From: DAIDJM01 sp964250215
GTDB taxonomy: Bacteria; Pseudomonadota; Alphaproteobacteria; Acetobacterales; Acetobacteraceae
NCBI GenBank assembly: GCA_964250215.1
Contig: CAXUEX010000073.1
Coordinates: forward strand, 1 to 13,837
Length of the DNA: 13,837 bases
Direction: 5' to 3'
Shown here: positions 1 through 6,329 of the stretch, piece by piece
How the letters are laid out: every line of letters starts with the position of its first letter
Position numbering within the stretch: the first letter of the stretch is position 1
Program-made: the position numbers and the translations under genes
Notes under the pieces: generated by a model
What the model was told of the DNA's origin: nothing
Seen by the model: the letters and a program-made list of their open reading frames with translations, nothing else
Databases searched by the model: none

Positions 1-60
1 GTGCATAAGCGGGCGGTGCATAAGCGGGCGGTGCGTATGGCGTCGGCGCATAGGCCGGGG
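1..60 (-). repeat. 15-bp tandem repeat coding for PPAYA-like pentapeptides
   Basis: Four head-to-tail 15-bp units begin at 1, 16, 31 and 46. The first two are identical (GTGCATAAGCGGGCG on the plus strand) and the next two are progressively diverged. In the transglycosylase frame they read as Ala/Pro/Tyr pentapeptides (PPAYA, PPAYA, PTPYA and a variant). The array continues beyond the left edge, so the total copy number cannot be seen. The in-frame 15-bp period and the protein sense mark it as a coding repeat, a low-complexity wall- or surface-type tail. Confidence 0.85.
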
Positions 61-919
61 CGCCCCCACCCCACAGCACGCTGCCGGCACCGGTGCCCCG
101 CGCCGGCGCCTCCGCCACTTCCACCGGCGGAGCCGGCTGGCAAGGCGCGGCAGGGTCGTACGCCAGATTCGGATCGTGCCAGCACCCGGCGCCGGCGCTA
201 GGCCGGGGCGAGGCGACCGGCTCGGCCTCCGGCGCCGCCGCAAGCTGGATCGGCGCCGCCACAGAAGCAGCCGCGCACGGATGGCTGGGATCGTATGCCT
301 CGTCCAAGCAATCACGCGGCCGCGCTGGCGCCCCGCCGCCATATCCCTGCGCATACACCGCAAGCGGCCCCGACATCGGCCGCTCCGATCCCAGGCGCGG
401 CCCAACCGACGCCAGATACGCCAGCGTCTCGTTCGGCAGGCTGGAACGCCCGGCGTTGTAATCCTCCAGCCGTTGCGGTCCCGCATCGTAAGCCGCGAGA
501 AACCCCGGCGCGCCATATTTGTCGTAGAGTTCGCGGATATAGCCGGCCCCGGCCAGAATGTTGTCGTGCGGGTCATACGGATTGCCGCCCAGCCCGTAGC
601 GCGCCCTCAGCTCTTCATACGTGGCGGGCATGATCTGCATCAGGCCCATCGCCCCCGCATCGGACGTGGTCGGCCGGCCGCCGAGGAACTCGTGCCCGCC
701 GCTCTCCTGCCGCATCACCTCGCGGATCCAGCGTTCCGGCACGTCGAAGCGGGAAGCGGCCTCGCGAACATACGGGCCCCACGGGTCGCCCGCTGGCCCC
801 GGCGCCGCATAATTGGGCGCACCGCCGGGGGACAAGCGCCCGCCGCCGCACGCGGCCAGCGCGCACAGCAGCAGCAACGGCGCGAAGCGGAGGCAGGCCC
901 GGAACACGCCCCGAACCAT
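1..919 (-). CDS. Lipoprotein lytic transglycosylase (SLT/GH23 domain), C-terminus cut off by window edge
   Basis: This gene reads leftwards from an ATG at 917-919 and runs off the left edge, leaving 306 visible residues. Residues 1-24 form a lipoprotein signal: basic start, leucine-rich core and lipobox LAAC with Cys24, so the product is probably anchored to a membrane facing the periplasm. Residues about 50-175 form an SLT domain: RQESGG with the presumed catalytic Glu72, GAMGLMQIMP at 89-98, and LAAYDAGPQRLEDYNAG at 141-157 in place of the usual AYNAG-type motif. Such enzymes cleave peptidoglycan glycan strands to anhydromuropeptides. The tail (about 180-306) is not part of the family core. 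It is rich in Ala, Pro and Gly, carries two Cys-bracketed AYDP motifs (C204/C215, C246/C260) and ends in PPAYA-like repeats. A purine-rich GCGAGCGG precedes the ATG. The small ORF at 975-1139 lies 55 nt upstream in the same direction, so co-transcription is possible. The enzyme class is secure; the tail's role is unknown. Confidence 0.88.
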   Translation of the reverse strand, partial: MVRGVFRACLRFAPLLLLCALAACGGGRLSPGGAPNYAAPGPAGDPWGPYVREAASRFDVPERWIREVMRQESGGHEFLGGRPTTSDAGAMGLMQIMPATYEELRARYGLGGNPYDPHDNILAGAGYIRELYDKYGAPGFLAAYDAGPQRLEDYNAGRSSLPNETLAYLASVGPRLGSERPMSGPLAVYAQGYGGGAPARPRDCLDEAYDPSHPCAAASVAAPIQLAAAPEAEPVASPRPSAGAGCWHDPNLAYDPAAPCQPAPPVEVAEAPARGTGAGSVLWGGGAPAYAPTPYAPPAYAPPAYA

Positions 920-974
920 GCGCCGCTCGCGTTACGCCATCAACAACAATCGCTAACTTGCTGGAACTGTGGCA

Positions 975-1139
975 CTAAAATGCCACGCTGAGCGCGTGCA
1001 GCACAATCCCGGCCGAAGCGGCTAAACCGGCCGCGGAAAGCCCGAACACAATCTCCGTCTCGAGCGTTTTCGGCGTCTCGGCGCAGCCCCATTTCAGGTT
1101 GCTGCCGAAGGAAGTCAGGGTCAGGCTGGGGAGCGACAT
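975..1139 (-). CDS. Small hydrophobic-tailed protein, 54 residues, unknown function
   Basis: An ORF of 54 codons starts with ATG at 1137-1139 and stops with TAG at 975-977. A CGAGG Shine-Dalgarno-like sequence sits about 7 nt before the start, and a plausible promoter lies just upstream (1167-1195), giving a predicted leader of about 20 nt. Codon third positions are mostly G or C, as in the neighbours. Residues 1-29 are polar with one Cys (about residue 19) and acidic/threonine-rich stretches. Residues about 30-54 are hydrophobic and Ala/Gly/Leu-rich, compatible with one membrane-spanning helix that ends at the C-terminus. I do not recognise a family. It lies between a TetR gene and a lytic transglycosylase, both on the same strand. 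It could be a small membrane protein or a fortuitous ORF; the ribosome binding site and promoter favour a real gene. Confidence 0.6.
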   Translation of the reverse strand: MSLPSLTLTSFGSNLKWGCAETPKTLETEIVFGLSAAGLAASAGIVLHALSVAF

Positions 1140-1166
1140 GGCAGGCCTCGTTGGTTCGACGACCCC

Positions 1167-1195
1167 GATATAGCTTACCAGCGTTCAGTTAACAA
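1167..1195 (-). promoter_or_regulatory. Candidate sigma-70-type promoter for the small ORF (and possibly the transglycosylase)
   Basis: Read on the minus strand, TTGTTA (1190-1195) and TATATC (1167-1172) are separated by exactly 17 bp. Each matches four of six consensus bases. The expected start of transcription, near 1160, is about 20 nt before the small ORF start and leaves room for its CGAGG ribosome binding site. The stretch is clearly richer in A and T than the surrounding DNA. A 14-bp direct repeat overlaps and flanks this element (separate entry). Confidence 0.5.
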
Positions 1196-1216
1196 GGTTA
1201 ATCTTAACGGCGTTCA
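1174..1216. repeat. Imperfect 14-bp direct repeat flanking the -35 element
   Basis: CTTACCAGCGTTCA (1174-1187) and CTTAACGGCGTTCA (1203-1216) match at 12 of 14 positions, with starts 29 bp apart. One copy fills the spacer between the candidate -35 and -10 boxes and the other lies just upstream of the -35. Between them is the palindrome GTTAAC (1188-1193). Three TTAA tetramers fall within 1189-1207. The layout resembles paired operator sites, but the bound protein cannot be named from sequence. Confidence 0.45.
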
Positions 1217-1224
1217 CAAACATG

Positions 1225-1875
1225 TTACGCGCGAGGCGCCTGGCTCAGCCCCCGCACCGCCATGTCGATCACCGTCTCGATCAGCGCCTCCCGCGGCGCC
1301 AGAATCTGCTCGGGCATGTCGATCAGCGCCGAAGTCAGCCCGTGCAGCGAAACCCAGATCGCCTCGGCCCCCAGCTCCGGGTGAAGCGGTCGGAAAATGC
1401 CGGCCTGCACCAGATTGGTCACCGCGTCCTTGAGGATGTCGAAGGAGCGATCCGCCACGGCCATCTCCCGACACCGCCCGCGCGGCCCGGCCAGCGCCGG
1501 GCGCTGGAACGTCAGCCGGTATTCGTCCGGGCGCTCCATGCCGAACTCAACATAGCCGCGCACGCCGGCCCGGAAGCGCGTCACCGGCGGATCGTCGTGA
1601 AGCTGCGTCGCTTCCAGTTGCAGCAGCAACTCGGAGAAGAAATCCTCGGCGATCGCATCCAGGATCGCTTCCTTGTCGGCGAAATGCAGATAGATCGCCG
1701 TGGGTGAAACGCCCACTTCGCCGGCGATCCGCCGCATCGTCGCGTGCTCGAAACCTTCGTGCAGAAACAGCCGCTTCGCCGCTTCCAGTATCTCCCCCCG
1801 TCGCGATCCGCCCTGGCCGCGGGGCTTGCGCGTTCGCGCCGATCCGGGTTCCGTATGCATATCCATCGGGATCAT
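1225..1875 (-). CDS. TetR/AcrR-family transcriptional regulator with WHG-type C-terminal domain
   Basis: A 216-residue product. After a basic N-terminal tail (RTRKPRGQGGSRRGE), residues about 26-75 carry the TetR DNA-binding domain: ILEAAKRLFLHEGFEHATMRRIAGEVGVS, then PTAIYLHFADKEAIL, which contains the recognition helix and the typical YxHFxxKE stretch. The C-terminal half ends with a WVSLHGLTSALI segment (about 172-183), typical of the WHG-type ligand-binding domain. It is divergent from the peptidase-receptor pair and almost abuts it, so those genes are the natural regulatory target; this is inference. Start choice is uncertain. The ATG at 1875 leaves 12 bp to the peptidase ATG, while in-frame ATGs at 1866 and 1860 would widen the gap, and the former has a weak purine stretch about 10 nt upstream. 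The inducer is unknown. Confidence 0.9.
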   Translation of the reverse strand: MIPMDMHTEPGSARTRKPRGQGGSRRGEILEAAKRLFLHEGFEHATMRRIAGEVGVSPTAIYLHFADKEAILDAIAEDFFSELLLQLEATQLHDDPPVTRFRAGVRGYVEFGMERPDEYRLTFQRPALAGPRGRCREMAVADRSFDILKDAVTNLVQAGIFRPLHPELGAEAIWVSLHGLTSALIDMPEQILAPREALIETVIDMAVRGLSQAPRA

Positions 1876-1887
1876 CTCTGTTCAGTC

Positions 1888-4068
1888 ATGATGAAAAAAT
1901 CAACCTGCCTGGCCGCATTTGCGGCCGCCTTTCTGTATTACGCGCCAACCCATGCCGAGGATTGCTTCGCCGATCTCGCACGCACGCGCAGCTACTCGCT
2001 CGGCATGCCGCAGCGCGCCGTGCCAACGGCCGACGGCAAGCTCGTGATCTTCCTGCGCAGCGGACCGCGCGACACGCGCCTGCGCCTGTTCGCCGACGAT
2101 GTTGCAGCGCACAACGAACGCGAACTGCTGAGGCCGGCATCCGACGAACACCTCAGCGTCGAAGAAAAAGCCCGCCGCGAGCGCGCGCGCATGACCCTCA
2201 CCGGCGTCACCTGGTTCGAACTGGCAAAGGATGGGCACTCGCTCGTCGCCGCGCAGGCCGACCGGCTGTTCCGCGTCAGCCTGCCCGACGGCGCCGCCAC
2301 GCCGGTCCCGGGCAGTGGCTGGATCGCCCCGCGCTTGTCGCCCGATGGCAAGTATCTCGCCGCGGTGCGCGACAACGATCTGCACGTGATCGATCTCGCC
2401 TCCGGCGCCGACAAGCAAATTACGCAAGGCGGCAGCGAAACCCGCACGCACGGCCTCGCCGAATTCATCGCCGCCGAGGAATTGGATCGTGAGGACGGCA
2501 GCTGGTGGTCGCCCGATGCGCAGCGCCTGGTGGTGGAGGAAGCCGACAGCAGCGCCGTCGAAAAACACTTCATTGCTGATCCGCAGCATCCTGCCGTGCC
2601 GCCCATCGAGTTCCGCTACCCGCGCGCCGGCACCACCAATGCCGCGACAAGACTGGCCATCCTGCCGCGCGCAGGCGGCAACCCGGTGTGGATCGATTGG
2701 GACCGCTCGGAATTCCCCTACATCGCGCGCGTGATCTGGCCCGAGCACGGCAAGCTCTCGCTCGTATTGCTGAACCGCGCGCAGACCGAGGAACGCGTGC
2801 TGGCGGTCGATCCCGATACCGGCAAAACCACGCAGCTCCTGGCCGAACACGATCCCGCCTGGCTCGATCTCACCCCGCAACTGGTGCGCGAGCCGCCGCC
2901 GCAATCGGCGCTGCCGCATTGGCTGCCCGACGGCTCGGGCTTCCTCTGGGCCGCCGAACGCCGCGGCACCTGGCAGCTCGAACTGCGTCACGCCGACGGC
3001 TCGCTGGACCACGCGGTGACGCCTGCCGGCTTTCCGTTCCTGGGCCTGAACGATGTCGATCCCAACGGCACCGCCGTGATCACCGCCGGCACCGATCCGC
3101 TGGGTGCCATGCCGTTCCGCGTCGATCTGCGCGGCGGCGCGCCCACGCCGCTGCTCACTGCGCCGGGCATCCACGCCGTGCGCTTCGGCGAAGGCCATGA
3201 TTTGTTCATCGACCGCTTCGCCGGCGCCGACGGCAGCGCCGCCGCCACGCTCTATGGCAAGGGCAGCCAAAAAATCGCCGATCTGCCCAGCCAGGCCGCC
3301 ACGCCGCCGGCCATTCCAAAAGTGGAATTCACCCAGGCCGGCAAGCTGCGCTTCGACGCGCTGGTGATCCGCCCGCACGATTTCTCGCCCGCGCACAAAT
3401 ACCCTGTCGTGCTGTCGGTCTATGCCGGCCCCACGGTGAAAGTGGTGCAGCGTGCGCCGCGCGACTATCTGGAGGATCAGTGCCTCGCCGATCACGGCTT
3501 CGTCGTCGTCAGCCTGGATGGCCGCGGCACGCCGGGCAGGGGTCGAGATTTCGAACGCGCCACCAAGGGCAATCTGATCGATATTCCGCTAGGCGATCAG
3601 ATCGACGGGCTGCTGTCGCTCGGCGCGCGCTATCCCGAGATGGACCTGCACCGCGTCGGCGTCATCGGTTGGTCGTTCGGCGGCTATTTCACCGAAATGG
3701 CCACCATCCGCCACCCCGAAACCTTCCGCGCCGGTGTCGCCGGCGCGCCCGTGGTGGATTGGCAGGATTACGACACCGCCTACACCGAACGCTATCTCGG
3801 CACGCCGCAAGCGCAGCCCGACGCCTATCGCATCAGCGGCGTGCTCACGTATGCCGCCGGCCTCGCCAGGCCGCTGCTGATCCTGCACGGCGTCACCGAC
3901 GACAACGTGTATTTCGAACACACGATGAAGCTCACCCAGGCGCTGATGCAGGCCGGCAAGCGCTACAACCTCATGCTGCTCCCCGGCACGCATCTGCTGC
4001 CCGACCCGGTGATCCGCGAACGCGTGGACGAAGCCCGCGCCGCGTTCCTGACTGACCATCTGAAATGA
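1888..4068 (+). CDS. Secreted S9B dipeptidyl-peptidase IV-like serine peptidase
   Basis: From ATG 1888 the product is 726 residues. MMKKS plus a hydrophobic stretch ending THA|ED is a classic Sec signal peptide, so it acts in the periplasm or outside; the frame is open further upstream but those starts would bury the signal. The N-terminal half is a DPP-IV beta-propeller. It includes a paired-Glu motif (E197-E198 in AAEELDREDGSWWSPD), which in this family binds the free N-terminus of the substrate. The C-terminal half is a prolyl-oligopeptidase-type alpha/beta hydrolase with nucleophile S596 in GWSFGGYF, Asp671 in HGVTDDNV and His702 in LLPGTHLLPDP. Family activity is removal of dipeptides, usually X-Pro or X-Ala, from peptide N-termini. 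No clear Shine-Dalgarno precedes 1888. The stop overlaps the receptor start by ATGA, which indicates a translationally coupled operon. A TetR gene diverges 12 bp upstream. Confidence 0.9.
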   Translation: MMKKSTCLAAFAAAFLYYAPTHAEDCFADLARTRSYSLGMPQRAVPTADGKLVIFLRSGPRDTRLRLFADDVAAHNERELLRPASDEHLSVEEKARRERARMTLTGVTWFELAKDGHSLVAAQADRLFRVSLPDGAATPVPGSGWIAPRLSPDGKYLAAVRDNDLHVIDLASGADKQITQGGSETRTHGLAEFIAAEELDREDGSWWSPDAQRLVVEEADSSAVEKHFIADPQHPAVPPIEFRYPRAGTTNAATRLAILPRAGGNPVWIDWDRSEFPYIARVIWPEHGKLSLVLLNRAQTEERVLAVDPDTGKTTQLLAEHDPAWLDLTPQLVREPPPQSALPHWLPDGSGFLWAAERRGTWQLELRHADGSLDHAVTPAGFPFLGLNDVDPNGTAVITAGTDPLGAMPFRVDLRGGAPTPLLTAPGIHAVRFGEGHDLFIDRFAGADGSAAATLYGKGSQKIADLPSQAATPPAIPKVEFTQAGKLRFDALVIRPHDFSPAHKYPVVLSVYAGPTVKVVQRAPRDYLEDQCLADHGFVVVSLDGRGTPGRGRDFERATKGNLIDIPLGDQIDGLLSLGARYPEMDLHRVGVIGWSFGGYFTEMATIRHPETFRAGVAGAPVVDWQDYDTAYTERYLGTPQAQPDAYRISGVLTYAAGLARPLLILHGVTDDNVYFEHTMKLTQALMQAGKRYNLMLLPGTHLLPDPVIRERVDEARAAFLTDHLK

Positions 4069-6188
4069 AATGGCATCCGGGGCGGCCGGCCCTGGCGGAA
4101 CGCAGAGGCAAGTCCTCTGGCTGCCGGAGGCGTGTCTGTGTTTGGTTCGCTCTGGCGTGTTCCCCCGCCCTCGCGCAGGAACAGATCGAAGTCACCGCCA
4201 CCCGCCTGCCCGAACCCGTCTCCACGGTTCCGGCCGATGTCACGATCATCTCGGCCGCGGAACTGCAGGCCCGCCACGTCACCACGCTCGCCGGCGCGCT
4301 GGCGCTGGTGCCCGGCGTGGAAGCCCCGCCCGGCGGCGATGCCGGGCCCGCCAGCGCCGTGCCCTCCATCTGGGGCCTGCACGAATTCGATGCGTTCCTG
4401 CTCGTGGTCGATGGCGTGCCCTGGGGCGGTGCCTTCAATCCCGCCATTCCCACGCTCGATCTCGCCAACGTGCAGCGTATCGAGGTGTTGAAGGGATCGG
4501 CACCCGTGATCTACGGCGCCACCGCCTTCGTCGGCATCATCCAGGTGATCCACAACGCCGCCGGCAGCGCCCCCGATGCCGCCACGCTCGGCGTCGGCAA
4601 CCACGGGTCGTGGCGCGGCCAGGCCGCCGTGAACCTGCCGAGCCCGAGCGGCTTCACGCAATCCCTCACGCTCGATGGCGAGCATGTCGGCTTCGACGAT
4701 CCGCGCGAAAGCATCACCGACGGCCACGCGCTCTATCGCGCCACCGCCGAGCTCGGCCCCGGCACGCTGCGGCTCGATGGCTATCTCGGCTTCGTCCGCA
4801 CCGTGCCCAACAGCCCCGTGGTGCGCATCGGCGACGCGCTCAATTCCCTCACGCCGCTGGATGCCAATTACAACCCCGCCGATGCGCGCATCGACGAAAA
4901 CAAATACCAGCTCGTGCTCGGCTACACGCTGCCCACGCGCTTGGGCGATTGGCAGAGCACCGCTTCTTACGCCTATTCCGACATACGCGACATCCGCGGC
5001 TTCCTGCGCCCCACCCTGATCGACGACGGCTCGCAGAACGCCGATTCGCAGAACCAGACGCGCCAGATTCTCGACAGCTATTTCGATACGCACCTCGCAA
5101 CCCATCCGGTCGCGAACCTCGATATCGCGATCGGCGCCGATCTGCTCTATGGCCTCGCACGGCAGGGCAGCATCAACGGCGCCTATTACGTACCGCTCAA
5201 CGGCCGCGTCGCCGCACCACCCACCACCGCGCTGCACATCGACGAAATCAACAGCGTGTACGACAGCCGCCGTTTTGTCGGCCAATACATCCAGGCCGAT
5301 TGGCACCCGCTCGCCTGGCTCGATATCGTCGCCGGCGCCCGCCTGAACGAAACCTACGAAGACCGGAATTCGCGCCACGTGGATGGCTTCGATACGGCGA
5401 ACGATCTGGCGCTGATCGGCAACCGCGCCACGGCAAAGCCCACCGAAACGCTCGGCGCCAGCCTCCGCCTGTGGCACGATGGCACCGACCAGGCCGTGCT
5501 CTACGGCGATGTGCGCGAAAGCTTCAAACCCGCCGCGATCGATTTCGGCCCGGATTACACGCCCGATATCCTGCAACCCGAACGCGCCTTCAGCGCCGAA
5601 GCCGGGCTGAAAGGCTCGTTGGCCAATACCCGACTCATCTGGGACGTCGAAACCTTCCGGCTGGATTTCAAAAACCTCGTGGTGCAAACCCAGGATGCGG
5701 CCGGCAACCCGCTGCAGCAGAACGCCGGCGGCGAACGCCTGCAAGGCGCGGAAGCCGATCTCACGCTGCACCCGCTGCGCGATCTCGCCATCCGCGCCAT
5801 GGGCAGCTACCACGATGCACGCTTCACGCAATATATCGCCACCGAATCCGGCGCCAACGTGAACGCCGCCGGAAGGCAACTGCCGCTCTCCCCGGAATGG
5901 CTCGCCGCCATCGGCCTGCTCTACACCCCCGCGCGCGGCTTCCAGGCCACCGCCGCCGCCAATTACATCGGCCGGCGCTACCTCGATATCGCCAACAGCG
6001 CCCCCACCCCCAGCTACATCACGCTCGATGCCAGCTTCGGCTACCGCTTCGACCGCAGCGAAATCACACTTTCCGCAACCAACCTCACCGACCAGCGCCC
6101 GCCCGTCACGGCCAGCGAATTCGGCGACTCGTCGTTCTATCTCCTGCCCGGCCGCACCGTGTTCCTGGATGTCGGCGTGCCGATCTGA
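4065..6188 (+). CDS. TonB-dependent outer-membrane receptor
   Basis: A 707-residue product starting inside the peptidase stop (ATGA), with no Shine-Dalgarno of its own, so translation is probably coupled. The N-terminus has a long basic region followed by a hydrophobic core ending SPALA|QEQ (about residue 37), a signal peptide. QEQIEVTATR just after it is the usual place for the TonB box. The plug domain spans about 50-165: VPADVTIISAAELQ, a DGVPW loop, and VQRIEVLKGSAPVIYGATAFVGIIQVI at 136-162. The rest is a beta-barrel with alternating strands and many aromatic girdle residues. The protein ends in VFLDVGVPI, so the last residue is Ile and not the usual aromatic one. It should import a ligand across the outer membrane using TonB-ExbBD energy. 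Pairing with a secreted dipeptidyl peptidase suggests peptides or peptide-containing ligands, but specificity cannot be read from sequence. Confidence 0.93.
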   Translation: MKWHPGRPALAERRGKSSGCRRRVCVWFALACSPALAQEQIEVTATRLPEPVSTVPADVTIISAAELQARHVTTLAGALALVPGVEAPPGGDAGPASAVPSIWGLHEFDAFLLVVDGVPWGGAFNPAIPTLDLANVQRIEVLKGSAPVIYGATAFVGIIQVIHNAAGSAPDAATLGVGNHGSWRGQAAVNLPSPSGFTQSLTLDGEHVGFDDPRESITDGHALYRATAELGPGTLRLDGYLGFVRTVPNSPVVRIGDALNSLTPLDANYNPADARIDENKYQLVLGYTLPTRLGDWQSTASYAYSDIRDIRGFLRPTLIDDGSQNADSQNQTRQILDSYFDTHLATHPVANLDIAIGADLLYGLARQGSINGAYYVPLNGRVAAPPTTALHIDEINSVYDSRRFVGQYIQADWHPLAWLDIVAGARLNETYEDRNSRHVDGFDTANDLALIGNRATAKPTETLGASLRLWHDGTDQAVLYGDVRESFKPAAIDFGPDYTPDILQPERAFSAEAGLKGSLANTRLIWDVETFRLDFKNLVVQTQDAAGNPLQQNAGGERLQGAEADLTLHPLRDLAIRAMGSYHDARFTQYIATESGANVNAAGRQLPLSPEWLAAIGLLYTPARGFQATAAANYIGRRYLDIANSAPTPSYITLDASFGYRFDRSEITLSATNLTDQRPPVTASEFGDSSFYLLPGRTVFLDVGVPI

Positions 6189-6199
6189 ACGTTGCGGCG

Positions 6200-6281
6200 T
6201 GCCCGCCGGGGGAATCGAACCCCCACGCCACCAGGGCTGCGGATTTTAAGTCCGCTGCGTCTACCGTTCCGCCAGGCGGGC
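6200..6281 (-). tRNA. tRNA-Leu(UAA): tRNA-Leu (anticodon UAA)
   Basis: Read on the minus strand, an 82-nt cloverleaf folds with the acceptor pair GCCCGCC/GGCGGGC, a D arm GCG...CGC with GGTAGA in the loop, and the anticodon stem GCGGA/TCCGC around loop CTTAAAA (anticodon TAA). A 14-nt variable arm (class II, as expected for Leu) and the T arm GGGGG-TTCGATT-CCCCC follow. The discriminator base is A, and the next bases are CGC, so CCA is not encoded and must be added enzymatically. The gene ends 11 bp from the receptor stop codon in convergent orientation. It lies 48 bp before the penicillin-binding protein start, on the opposite strand. Confidence 0.97.
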
Positions 6282-6329
6282 TTGAGTCGGCCACCTTGCA
6301 TCGGCCATCAAGGCGGCACCCGAACCATC

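Noticed and set aside
1..60. Short direct repeats at the left edge as a CRISPR or iteron array
   Set aside because: Units are 15 bp without spacers and encode in-frame Pro/Ala/Tyr pentapeptides in the transglycosylase gene.
1189..1207. CtrA-type binding box in the AT-rich spacer
   Set aside because: Three TTAA tetramers are present but their spacings are 5, 2 and 11 bp, not the 7 bp of the full TTAA-N7-TTAA box.
1900..3495. Long open frame (about 530 codons) on the minus strand opposite the peptidase gene
   Set aside because: The plus frame has a signal peptide, a catalytic triad and family motifs; the minus frame is low-complexity Arg/Gly/Ala, typical of GC-rich antisense shadows.
3963..5879. 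Minus-strand open frame of about 638 codons opposite the TonB receptor
   Set aside because: No recognisable motifs, biased Ala/Gly/Val/Ile composition, and fully explained as the complement of the receptor's codon pattern.
6192..6329. Upstream extension of the penicillin-binding protein to an earlier start
   Set aside because: It would translate the antisense of the tRNA-Leu gene; ATG 6330 gives a normal short cytoplasmic tail before the membrane anchor.
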